Positions 1 through 6,750 of a DNA stretch of 23,425 nucleotides are shown piece after piece. The DNA lies in the NCBI GenBank assembly GCA_030699005.1, contig JAUYLQ010000020.1:1-23425 (forward strand), written 5' to 3'. This DNA is from an archaeon (GTDB lineage Archaea > Nanobdellota > Nanobdellia > Pacearchaeales > GW2011-AR1). A program made the translations under genes and the position numbers. Numbering within the stretch: position 1 is the stretch's first letter; each line of letters opens with the position of its first letter. Under the pieces are notes generated by a model. The model made no database searches and had not been told where the DNA came from. It saw only the letters and a program-made list of their open reading frames with translations.

Positions 1-2
1 AA

Positions 3-128
3 CTTTCAAATTATGTTAATGGTAGAAAGGTTAAGTTTTGGAAGATAGTTTACGGTGCAGATGACGCAGATGGCGATGAATTTATACCTATCTTTTATAA
101 ATTAAAACGGAGAGGCAGAAGAAAATGA
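3..128 (+). CDS. 3' end of an unknown protein (partial, 41 residues visible)
   Basis: An open frame runs from the left edge (phase starting at base 3) to a TGA at 126-128; the start lies outside the window. The 41 visible residues are a mixed hydrophobic/charged segment, then an acidic cluster (GADDADGDEF), then IPIFYKLK and a strongly basic end (KRRGRRK). The basic tail could contact nucleic acid, but that is speculation. No family is recognised. The frame is plausible because the other two plus frames stop within 50 bases and it ends cleanly before an intergenic stretch. It converges with the large gene to its right. Confidence 0.5.
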   Translation, partial: LSNYVNGRKVKFWKIVYGADDADGDEFIPIFYKLKRRGRRK

Positions 129-405
129 GCCTCAGACACCATAGACTTTTCGGACTGTGTTCTGTTTTTGAACGGATTTAAAAAGTTTAAAATAATTAAT
201 TATGAATTGATATAGGAAGATTTCCCTCATAAAATCCTCAGGTGGGATAAAATTATCTCAACAGAGCTATGGGTGGTCAATTTGTCTAACACCCGTAACT
301 TTCATTTCCGGGAGTTAATATTTATAGGGGCGTTTTGTAATTTAAAAGATTATTGGTTGAGTTTGGGTTTAAGATTCAAGACGCAGAAAAGAGTTTATGA
401 AAATT
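129..405. other. Intergenic stretch holding repeat copy A
   Basis: This 277-base gap separates the partial gene from the 3' end of the 1132-aa gene. It contains a weak hairpin (CAGACAC near 133 pairing with GTGTTCTG near 156), an AT-rich tract, and copy A of the 36-bp repeat at 232-267. A 76-codon plus frame from 273 runs into the antisense of the large gene and is not credible as a protein. I see no other gene. Confidence 0.5.
232..267 (+). repeat. 36-bp direct repeat, copy A (downstream of the J-domain gene)
   Basis: This matches 3841-3876 in the same orientation, without gaps, at 30 of 36 positions. The shared blocks are AAATCCT, then AAAATTATCTC, then ACAGAGC. The centre forms a short inverted repeat (GATAA/TTATC). 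Copies A and B bracket the 1132-aa gene. They could be boundaries of an inserted cassette or two members of a dispersed element. Confidence 0.6.
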
Positions 406-3400
406 TTAAGGAACATTCCTTAATTCTGGGGGAAGACCATTCCAATAAATGTTATCAAGTGGCCCCTGTCCCCAATATCTCTTCATATAAGACCCCCGTT
501 TAGAATACCCTAAAACATTCTCTCCTACAGATTCAATAGTGTAATAAACCATGTTATTCGTACCGGGAATTGCCAATTCGTATTTGAGGTTTGCCCCCCT
601 TCTATTGAATTCGCCGATACTAATTCCCTTGACCCCATAAGTTTCAGATATTCTTTTTGCTTGCTGGACAATCACGGCCACGTCCTCAGGACTAGAAGTG
701 TAAGCAGTAATAATTTTTCCATGCTGCCTTGAACGAGAACTTGGGTTTGAATAATAAATTCCCGGGGAGGTTTTATGCAGGACATTCAAATCTCTTAGCG
801 TTTTTGACATTGAAAGAAGAACAACCTCATAACTATCCAAGTCAGAACTTATATGAATTTTGTATATTGCAGAATTTCCATTTTTTAATGTTACTCTATC
901 TCTAACCTCTCCCCTTCCATAAAGCCAATCCTGATCCCCGGACTTATAGTACCCAATTCTTGCCAAGTATTCGGAAGCTGTCCCTTTCCCAGAATATCTT
1001 CTTAACATCTTGCCAGTTTCAGGATCAAATTCCCTTCCAGAATTTTTTAGGTAATCCAATTCGACTAAAAGATTTTCTTTGAGTTTTCCTCTCAAAATAG
1101 ACTGCCTTTTTGATAATTCTTCTTTCCTAGGGGTTATTGAAAAAAGTTGATTTAATTTTTCTCTTGCCGAAGTTAAAAAATCTTTTTTTTTGGATCTTAG
1201 AAGATTCTTTATTTCGGGATTCCAATTGGCAATTAAATCAAGGTTTATTGATTTTTTTTGCCCTCGGTAAAAAATTTCCACTTTCCTATCCGGAAGAGCC
1301 TTACTAAAAAAAGCTGTCCTTAATTTTCCAGAATTGTCTATTATTCCTAGCTCTTTTCCAAAAGGAACTGTAATTTCTGATCCCTCTACTAAGGGAATTT
1401 GTTTTTTTGGATCTAAACCGTCCAAGTAACTCAAAAAACTTTCCTTTGTTCTGATCAAATTTCCATTTGGATCAATAAGCTGAATTGACGAAGAATACAA
1501 CCTCACTGAACGATACTTCTCAAGTAAACCATCATAACTAGATCTTGAGGAATAATCTGCAAGGACATCTTTAGCATTATTTATCTTTTGCATTTCTTGT
1601 GTGGCAAAAGGATTCTCTGGATGAAGGTCTGGGTGATATTCTATGGCTTTCTTTTTGTAATTTGCTATTATCTCTTTTTCCGAAGCAGTTCTCGAAATTC
1701 CCAAAACTCCATAATAATCATCCTTTATTGCTTGCATCTGTCTTTCTGAGAAGAATTTTTTTAAATCACTTGTCATAACAATTCTTTGCTTTTTAAGACC
1801 AAGTTTTTCAAGTTTTTCTGGTCCCAATACATTCACGATATTATCGAAACTTGATCCAGATTGAATGGCTCTTGCAATATTCTTCAAAGCTACTATTTGG
1901 TAGATACTAGATGTGGCAAATCCGGCGATAAAATTGTCTTCATAATCTGTCTTAAACAAATCATCTATCGTAATTAAAGTTATGAGTGTGGAAGAATCCA
2001 CTGCAACATTTGTTCCGACAGTTAAAAAAAGAGTGCTAAAATCCGTCGAGGAACCCACTCCTGAAGTCGCCAGAGTTAAAGATAAGTATAATGGGCTAAT
2101 CATATCATCCACCTTGTTCAAAGAAGAACTCAATCCACTAAACTTTAGGTTTTCTAATTTTTTTTCAAGCACATCTTTGTGTATAAAGTATAGAAAAGTA
2201 TTTTCTTTTGAAAGACCATAATTTAATGAATCAAAAGGAATCTTTTCTTCACCAGTAAGGAATTTTATATACCCGCTATACTGAAAAGAATAATACGCTT
2301 CCTTAGCATACTCCTTATTTTCTCTTAGGAAATCAAAAACTTCATTTTGTTCTGAAGAATAAAAGAAATAATTGCTCCCCTTAACAGTTCCTCGGTTAAT
2401 CTCCCCTTGGGTTTGAATCTCAAAATCTCTTTCTAATATATCCCCCTCCGGAATTTCTTCTTGTAAATCACTATTTAATAAAAGAGTATTAACGAACTCC
2501 TCTTCTTGTTCTGGAGTTAGTGTATCATCTATCCATGCCCTTATTACTTCAGGGTCAATTCCCAAACCAGCAAGTATTTGAATTGCATAAATCCCTTTGT
2601 AAGTTCTTTTGTTTCCCTCTTTTAATTCAGATAAAAATTCTTTCGCTTCATCAAAAGCCCCAATTGAATTAAGGATATCCTTCCCAAAACCCCCCATTAA
2701 AACTGCTGCAGCATATTTATCCATTATCTCTTCAGGCGTTTCTGAAGGCAGATCCCCAAATTTAGCCAGATATCCTTTTCTCTCCCAAAGCAAAAGGTTA
2801 ATCTTATTCTCTTTTCCTAATAAATCCATTTTAATTTTATTAAACTCTTCATAAGAAATTGCACTTCTGTAATCACTAATCAACTTAAATAAAGCAAGTG
2901 CTGAATATGCCTCTTCCTCACTTTTAAGATTTTGATTTATTTCTTCATAAAGATTATTTTTTAATATCTTCTCAAGATTATCTAATAATCCCAAAGCATA
3001 GGGAATATTGTCTTGGTAAGCAGATTCTCCAACAAGAGAGAGTATAAGATTGACTTTTTTTTGTGAAAGCTGATTTGGATCCTGCCTTATCTCTAGTCCT
3101 CCATCTTTTTCAGTTATAGAGAGGTCCTCAAAAAGGATAAGGGCTTTATAGGAAGAGGTTAATTTAAAATTAGAAATAGAGACCTCTTCTTCACTCCGCG
3201 AGACCTCTTTAGAATTACTAAGTATAAGGTATATTTGACTAGCAAATTGACTTTTTATTGAATCTTCTTCATATAATGCTTTTGAAAGGTCTCCATTTGA
3301 AACAGTAAGAATTTTTTCTTTAAGATATCCAAAACCATCTTTCCTTTGACTTTCTAAGTCAAAATAATTTTTTAAAACTTCGCTTTCGTTTGTGAAATTA

Positions 3401-3804
3401 ACTAATTCACTATAAAAATTATGGTATTCATCCTCTTTTTCATATTGAATGTCTCCCAATGCCCCGACATAAAAAGACCCCAAAATAGAATCTCTTTCAG
3501 AGGCACTAATAGGTAAACTCATAATAAATCCACGAGTATCTAAGAATGCGTTCAAGTGATTCCCCCATTCTTCGACCTTTATTCGGTAAAATGAATAAAT
3601 AAGAGAAACTTCTGTTGAAAAATCCCTATCGGGAGAATTTATGCCTTGGAGAAGATTATCTTTAACTTGAAACAGATTATTTTGAAGAACTTGTGGGTCC
3701 TCGGAAATTGCAGAGATTTCCGAAAGAGAAGTCGAAACAAAAAATAAAATCAAAGTAAGTAAAAAAAACTTAGAAAGTACACCCCGTTTAGTTTTAATTT
3801 TCAC
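406..3804 (-). CDS. Large exported/membrane protein with J-domain and C-terminal phosphothreonine-lyase-like domain
   Basis: 1132 aa from a GTG start. The start is supported by a TATA box (TTTATAAA) centred about 25 bases upstream and by a signal peptide (basic MKIKTKRG, hydrophobic core about residues 11-27). Residues 30-560 are mostly helical and match no family I know. Residues about 570-645 are hydrophobic and may cross the membrane one to three times. Residues 694-762 are a J-domain: DYYGVLG, intact HPD at 724-726, then an R..YD-like end, so Hsp70 stimulation is possible. Residues about 975-1105 carry KIHIS (982-986), HKTSP (1010-1014), SRSRQHG (1023-1029) and ITAY (1032-1035). The order and spacing recall the Lys/His, Lys, Arg, Tyr set of OspF/SpvC phosphothreonine lyases and the lyase domain of LanKC lanthipeptide synthetases. 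J-domain: high confidence. Lyase-like domain: moderate. Topology is unresolved, so whether the C-terminal domains face in or out is unknown. The gene is bracketed by direct repeats. Confidence 0.85.
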   Translation of the reverse strand: MKIKTKRGVLSKFFLLTLILFFVSTSLSEISAISEDPQVLQNNLFQVKDNLLQGINSPDRDFSTEVSLIYSFYRIKVEEWGNHLNAFLDTRGFIMSLPISASERDSILGSFYVGALGDIQYEKEDEYHNFYSELVNFTNESEVLKNYFDLESQRKDGFGYLKEKILTVSNGDLSKALYEEDSIKSQFASQIYLILSNSKEVSRSEEEVSISNFKLTSSYKALILFEDLSITEKDGGLEIRQDPNQLSQKKVNLILSLVGESAYQDNIPYALGLLDNLEKILKNNLYEEINQNLKSEEEAYSALALFKLISDYRSAISYEEFNKIKMDLLGKENKINLLLWERKGYLAKFGDLPSETPEEIMDKYAAAVLMGGFGKDILNSIGAFDEAKEFLSELKEGNKRTYKGIYAIQILAGLGIDPEVIRAWIDDTLTPEQEEEFVNTLLLNSDLQEEIPEGDILERDFEIQTQGEINRGTVKGSNYFFYSSEQNEVFDFLRENKEYAKEAYYSFQYSGYIKFLTGEEKIPFDSLNYGLSKENTFLYFIHKDVLEKKLENLKFSGLSSSLNKVDDMISPLYLSLTLATSGVGSSTDFSTLFLTVGTNVAVDSSTLITLITIDDLFKTDYEDNFIAGFATSSIYQIVALKNIARAIQSGSSFDNIVNVLGPEKLEKLGLKKQRIVMTSDLKKFFSERQMQAIKDDYYGVLGISRTASEKEIIANYKKKAIEYHPDLHPENPFATQEMQKINNAKDVLADYSSRSSYDGLLEKYRSVRLYSSSIQLIDPNGNLIRTKESFLSYLDGLDPKKQIPLVEGSEITVPFGKELGIIDNSGKLRTAFFSKALPDRKVEIFYRGQKKSINLDLIANWNPEIKNLLRSKKKDFLTSAREKLNQLFSITPRKEELSKRQSILRGKLKENLLVELDYLKNSGREFDPETGKMLRRYSGKGTASEYLARIGYYKSGDQDWLYGRGEVRDRVTLKNGNSAIYKIHISSDLDSYEVVLLSMSKTLRDLNVLHKTSPGIYYSNPSSRSRQHGKIITAYTSSPEDVAVIVQQAKRISETYGVKGISIGEFNRRGANLKYELAIPGTNNMVYYTIESVGENVLGYSKRGSYMKRYWGQGPLDNIYWNGLPPELRNVP

Positions 3805-3825
3805 TTATAAAAATAGGATATGAAA

Positions 3826-3833
3826 TTTATAAA
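3826..3833 (-). promoter_or_regulatory. TATA box of the 1132-aa J-domain gene
   Basis: TTTATAAA centred about 25 bases before the GTG at 3804, the distance expected for a leaderless archaeal transcript. It supports this non-ATG start. Repeat copy B begins eight bases further upstream, where a TFB recognition element or operator would lie. Confidence 0.6.
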
Positions 3834-3840
3834 CCTAATT

Positions 3841-3876
3841 AAATCCTAGGGGGCGAGAAAATTATCTCGACAGAGC
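3841..3876 (+). repeat. 36-bp direct repeat, copy B (upstream of the J-domain gene)
   Basis: Second copy of the repeat at 232-267 (30/36 identical). Its centre is a stronger hairpin than in copy A: CGAGA and TCTCG around AAATTA. It sits between the promoter of the J-domain gene and the stop codon of the next gene (3881-3883). It could act as an operator, a 3'-end hairpin for the neighbour, or an insertion boundary. Confidence 0.6.
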
Positions 3877-3880
3877 ACAA

Positions 3881-5269
3881 TTAATTATCTTCTTTAGTTT
3901 TTTGTTCGGCGAGGAAATAAGCTTTGTTTGATGAAACTTCTTCTAACTTTCCTTCTCTTGTGAAAGTTGCAAAGGTTGAAGGAAGGGCAAACCTTCCAAG
4001 AACTCCAACTCTTGAATATATCACATAAGACAAAAATCTTTTCTCACCGGGTTCAAGACTTCCAAACTCCCATTCAAAAACCTTTTTTGTTTTGTTGAAT
4101 CTTTTTGGAAGTTCTCCACCGAACTTTTCATAGATTTTAACAAGAGGGGGGAGCCTGTCAAACACTTTAACATTTTCTATAAACTTCTTTGATTCTACTG
4201 ATATCATCACCTTAAGGGCAAATTCTCCGCCTTTTGCATTAAGAAACCCTACCCTTTTTCTTAAGACTAAATCTGTTTTTGAATATTTCCTTGCAAAAAT
4301 AACAGTCAAAACAACGAGAATAATAACTAAAAATGGAATAAGCCAGTTAGTTTTTACTTCAACCTCGAATGATTCTCCCGGGTTCAAGTTTTCATTCCAG
4401 AAATATGTAACTCCAAGACCTTCTCTTTTAACTAAATCCGGCTGAGGTGAAAAGGTTGTGAACATTCTTGAGAGGATATTCTTTTTTACTGAAATTTCGG
4501 CTCCGTCTATCGTATTTCCTTCATTTGTTTTTTTAATTATGTCTGTTGAAATTATCAAACCGAACTGATTTTCCTCTTCTAGAACAATATTCTTTTCAAG
4601 AAAGTCAATAGTCTCGATTACATTTCCCGTGACATTTTCTAATTCAAAGTAAGCATTCAACGTATAGAACCCTGCCATTAATTTTGCAAAATCACTTTTT
4701 TCAAGTCTTACATCAAAGTTTTCCCTCTCATATGGAGCCAACTCCACAACCTCGCTGAAATCGAAAAATGGCGAATTGAAATGCACCTTCAAGTTTTGAA
4801 ATCTAAAATCCACCTGATTATGAACGTAAACATTCACCGAGCTTGATTCCGGGTCTATTGAATTTGCTCCTATTTCAAAAGCATTTTCAAGCTTTATTAT
4901 GTTGACAAGCAAACTTTTTTCAACTTCAGTCCTGTCCTGCCCCTGAATAAAATATTTGAAAGTCACATATCCTAAAAGGTCTGAATCATCCCTCGGGTAT
5001 ACCCTTATTTCAACGATTTTTGACTCGCCGGACTTTATTGCAACGGGGGTTTTGGGTTCAAGACCAGTTCCGAAAAAAGTATAAAATGTAAATTGATCGC
5101 TTGGTCCGTTATTTGTAACATTCAATTCAAAAATCGCGGGATTTTGAAGACCAATAATCATTACTTCGTTCTCACTTATTTGCTGAACATCAAGGTCAAT
5201 TGCGAGCACTGGTTGCATGAGAAGAATCCCAAGAACTAGAAGAAAATATATCTTGTTCACCTTTTTCAT
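3881..5269 (-). CDS. Membrane-anchored protein with Ig-like extracellular repeats and a DUF11-like C-terminal domain
   Basis: 462 aa. There is a clear signal peptide (MKKVNKIYF plus a hydrophobic stretch to about residue 23). Residues about 25-300 are beta-rich segments of the kind seen in archaeal surface Ig-like/NEW3/CARDB proteins, with patterns such as FELNVTNNGPSD and NPGESFEVEV. One strong membrane helix lies at about 309-327, followed by basic ARKYSK. By the positive-inside rule the last 135 residues would then be cytoplasmic. They include VKVFDRLPPLVKIY and FGSLEPGEKRFLSYVI, which look like the DUF11-type beta-sandwich normally found outside cells. The role is probably envelope structure or adhesion, by inference. 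A TATA box lies 24 bases upstream of the ATG. Confidence 0.75.
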   Translation of the reverse strand: MKKVNKIYFLLVLGILLMQPVLAIDLDVQQISENEVMIIGLQNPAIFELNVTNNGPSDQFTFYTFFGTGLEPKTPVAIKSGESKIVEIRVYPRDDSDLLGYVTFKYFIQGQDRTEVEKSLLVNIIKLENAFEIGANSIDPESSSVNVYVHNQVDFRFQNLKVHFNSPFFDFSEVVELAPYERENFDVRLEKSDFAKLMAGFYTLNAYFELENVTGNVIETIDFLEKNIVLEEENQFGLIISTDIIKKTNEGNTIDGAEISVKKNILSRMFTTFSPQPDLVKREGLGVTYFWNENLNPGESFEVEVKTNWLIPFLVIILVVLTVIFARKYSKTDLVLRKRVGFLNAKGGEFALKVMISVESKKFIENVKVFDRLPPLVKIYEKFGGELPKRFNKTKKVFEWEFGSLEPGEKRFLSYVIYSRVGVLGRFALPSTFATFTREGKLEEVSSNKAYFLAEQKTKEDN

Positions 5270-5286
5270 ATAAAGAATGATGAGAA

Positions 5287-5298
5287 TTTATATATAAA
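5287..5298 (-). promoter_or_regulatory. TATA box of the Ig-like membrane protein gene
   Basis: TTTATATATAAA, palindromic, centred about 24 bases before the ATG at 5269. This fits leaderless transcription. Confidence 0.55.
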
Positions 5299-5359
5299 TA
5301 TTTCTATATTTGTTTTTTGATAATTATACGATAATTATGCTGAATAATTTTTATTAATT

Positions 5360-5656
5360 TTAAATTGCAAGAACTGGTTCTTTTGCTTTTGAATGAACCT
5401 TTTTAATGTTAAGACCTGAATTTAAAAGTTTATTGTGGACTTCTGCAAGTTCTCTTAAGATTCTTCTTTGCTCTTCACTAAATTTATTTTGTCCTGAATC
5501 CAAATCAAAAGAAACTTCAACTTCCCCCGGAAAACTTATTATATGGTCAACACAACCCTCAAACCCGTCGGCAAAAACACTTTTTCTAACATCCTTAGGA
5601 GTTATTAAATATTGATTGAACTTATTTCCGTTAAAAGAGAGAATTAATTTTTCCAT
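5360..5656 (-). CDS. Hypothetical small protein (98 aa)
   Basis: Not recognised. The N-terminal part is beta-like (KLILSFNGNKFNQYLI, EVEVSFDLD). It is followed by one amphipathic helix (SEEQRRILRELAEVHNKLLN) and a short tail. It has no signal peptide or membrane segment, so it is probably cytoplasmic. A TATA box (TTTATAAA, 5677-5684) lies about 25 bases before the ATG, which supports both the start and its being a real, separately transcribed gene. The overlapping plus-strand frame in this stretch is a shadow. Confidence 0.6.
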   Translation of the reverse strand: MEKLILSFNGNKFNQYLITPKDVRKSVFADGFEGCVDHIISFPGEVEVSFDLDSGQNKFSEEQRRILRELAEVHNKLLNSGLNIKKVHSKAKEPVLAI

Positions 5657-5676
5657 GAAATTATTTAGGAGTTTAG

Positions 5677-5684
5677 TTTATAAA
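5677..5684 (-). promoter_or_regulatory. TATA box of the 98-aa gene
   Basis: TTTATAAA centred about 25 bases before the ATG at 5656; leaderless arrangement. Confidence 0.5.
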
Positions 5685-5725
5685 TTTAATTATAGTTTTA
5701 TGCTATGTATTTATTTGGAATTTTT

Positions 5726-6232
5726 TTATTTGTCTGCACTTTCTAAATCCAAAAATGCTTTGGCCTGACTTAGGAATCCTTCGGCAATTCCCGAAAGCTT
5801 GTCTTCAAATTCGGCAACCCTTTGCGAGATTATCCACTTTTCGTAAATTCCCCTCCAAATTTTCATTTTTCCTGAAGTTTCAAACTTTCCCTCATAATCT
5901 CTTACAAGAGATGCTTTTAGTTTCACAGATATTGAACCGCTGTTTGTTTTTATTTTTACCCCGCCTTTATTTATCTCGGCCTCTGTAAGTCCATCAACCT
6001 TGAAATCAAGTTTTATTTCAAACTGAAAGTAATCAGTAACCTCTTTTGTACATCCCCATTTAAAACCAATGCTTTTTGACGGTCCTGAAATTTTTTCCCC
6101 ATATTCATTTTCTGCAACGTCAAGTCCTGCTTCTTCAGCAAGCCAGTTGTAGCAAAACGCATAGAAGTCCTTAAAACTGAAGTAACCCTTGTAAGAAATC
6201 TTGCTTGAATACACCTCATCCTGCTCTGACAT
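5726..6232 (-). CDS. Conserved-looking hypothetical protein (168 aa)
   Basis: Soluble protein without signal peptide. The N-terminal half has aromatic-rich YKGYFSFKDFYAFCYNWLAEEAG. The middle is a beta-rich region (FQFEIKLDFKVDG, GGVKIKTNSGSISVKLKASLV), followed by DYEGKFETSGKMKIWRGIY. It ends in an amphipathic helix (VAEFEDKLSGIAEGFLSQAKAF). The alternating strands suggest a beta-sheet scaffold, perhaps START- or lipocalin-like, but I cannot name a family. A TATA-like AATATTTAAAAT lies 25 bases upstream of the ATG. The overlapping 68-codon minus-strand frame is a shadow. Confidence 0.65.
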   Translation of the reverse strand: MSEQDEVYSSKISYKGYFSFKDFYAFCYNWLAEEAGLDVAENEYGEKISGPSKSIGFKWGCTKEVTDYFQFEIKLDFKVDGLTEAEINKGGVKIKTNSGSISVKLKASLVRDYEGKFETSGKMKIWRGIYEKWIISQRVAEFEDKLSGIAEGFLSQAKAFLDLESADK

Positions 6233-6251
6233 GATTTTATTATGAATTTTT

Positions 6252-6263
6252 ATTTTAAATATT
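6252..6263 (-). promoter_or_regulatory. TATA box of the 168-aa gene
   Basis: AATATTTAAAAT on the minus strand, centred about 25 bases before the ATG at 6232. Confidence 0.45.
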
Positions 6264-6270
6264 CTTCTGT

Positions 6271-6669
6271 TTATTGTTTTATCAGATAAGCTTCACAAAC
6301 AAATTTCCCGATATACCTTAAAACCAAAGAAGGGTCATTTTCTGAATAATCTTTCGTTACGCCGTTCTTAGAAAACCAAAGCATTTTCTTGTCTGTTACG
6401 TTTACTTCATAATTCTTCCACGTACTGTCAGGAAGGTGCATTATTAGAAGAATCCCGGAGTCTTCATTAAAAAGACCCCCGCTTTTTCTCTTAACATAAA
6501 CTACGTTAAAGTCCCCATTTTTCGTATCAACCGATACGGGAATAAATCTTTCGAGCCTAATTCTCTCCTTGGTAAATTCAGCTTCAGGAGTTGTTGGAAT
6601 TTCCCTGCATCCATTTGCCCCAAAAAAAATAGTCGTTGTAAGCAAAAGTGCATTAAGCGTTTTTCTCAT
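6271..6669 (-). CDS. Small putative lipoprotein (132 aa)
   Basis: The N-terminus is MRKTLNALLLTTTIFFGANGC: two basic residues, a hydrophobic core and a Cys at residue 21 after Ala-Asn-Gly. This resembles a lipobox, so the mature protein is probably lipid-anchored outside the membrane. The remaining roughly 110 residues are beta-rich (VNVTDKK.LWFSKNGVTKD) with no family I recognise. It is divergent from the thermosome gene; their TATA boxes lie back to back in the 81-base spacer (6693-6702 for this gene, 6722-6730 for the thermosome). Confidence 0.6.
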   Translation of the reverse strand: MRKTLNALLLTTTIFFGANGCREIPTTPEAEFTKERIRLERFIPVSVDTKNGDFNVVYVKRKSGGLFNEDSGILLIMHLPDSTWKNYEVNVTDKKMLWFSKNGVTKDYSENDPSLVLRYIGKFVCEAYLIKQ

Positions 6670-6692
6670 TATAAATTTAAAAATTTTCTCCC

Positions 6693-6702
6693 TTTATATA
6701 AA
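6693..6702 (-). promoter_or_regulatory. TATA box of the putative lipoprotein gene
   Basis: Perfect palindrome TTTATATAAA centred 28 bases before the ATG at 6669, in the divergent spacer shared with the thermosome gene. Confidence 0.45.
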
Positions 6703-6721
6703 TTTTTATAACGTAATAATC

Positions 6722-6730
6722 TTTAAATAA
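6722..6730 (+). promoter_or_regulatory. TATA box of the thermosome gene
   Basis: TTTAAATAA centred about 25 bases before the ATG at 6751, predicting a leaderless chaperonin mRNA. No obvious heat-shock operator is visible around it. Confidence 0.5.
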
Positions 6731-6750
6731 TCCTCACGGTTTTCATTTCA

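Noticed and set aside
133..164. Hairpin after the partial gene as an intrinsic terminator
   Set aside because: The stem has a bulge and the following T-run is short, so support is weak.
273..503. 76-codon plus-strand frame beside repeat copy A
   Set aside because: Its last 98 bases are antisense to the C-terminus of the large J-domain protein, composition is unremarkable, and no TATA lies at the usual distance.
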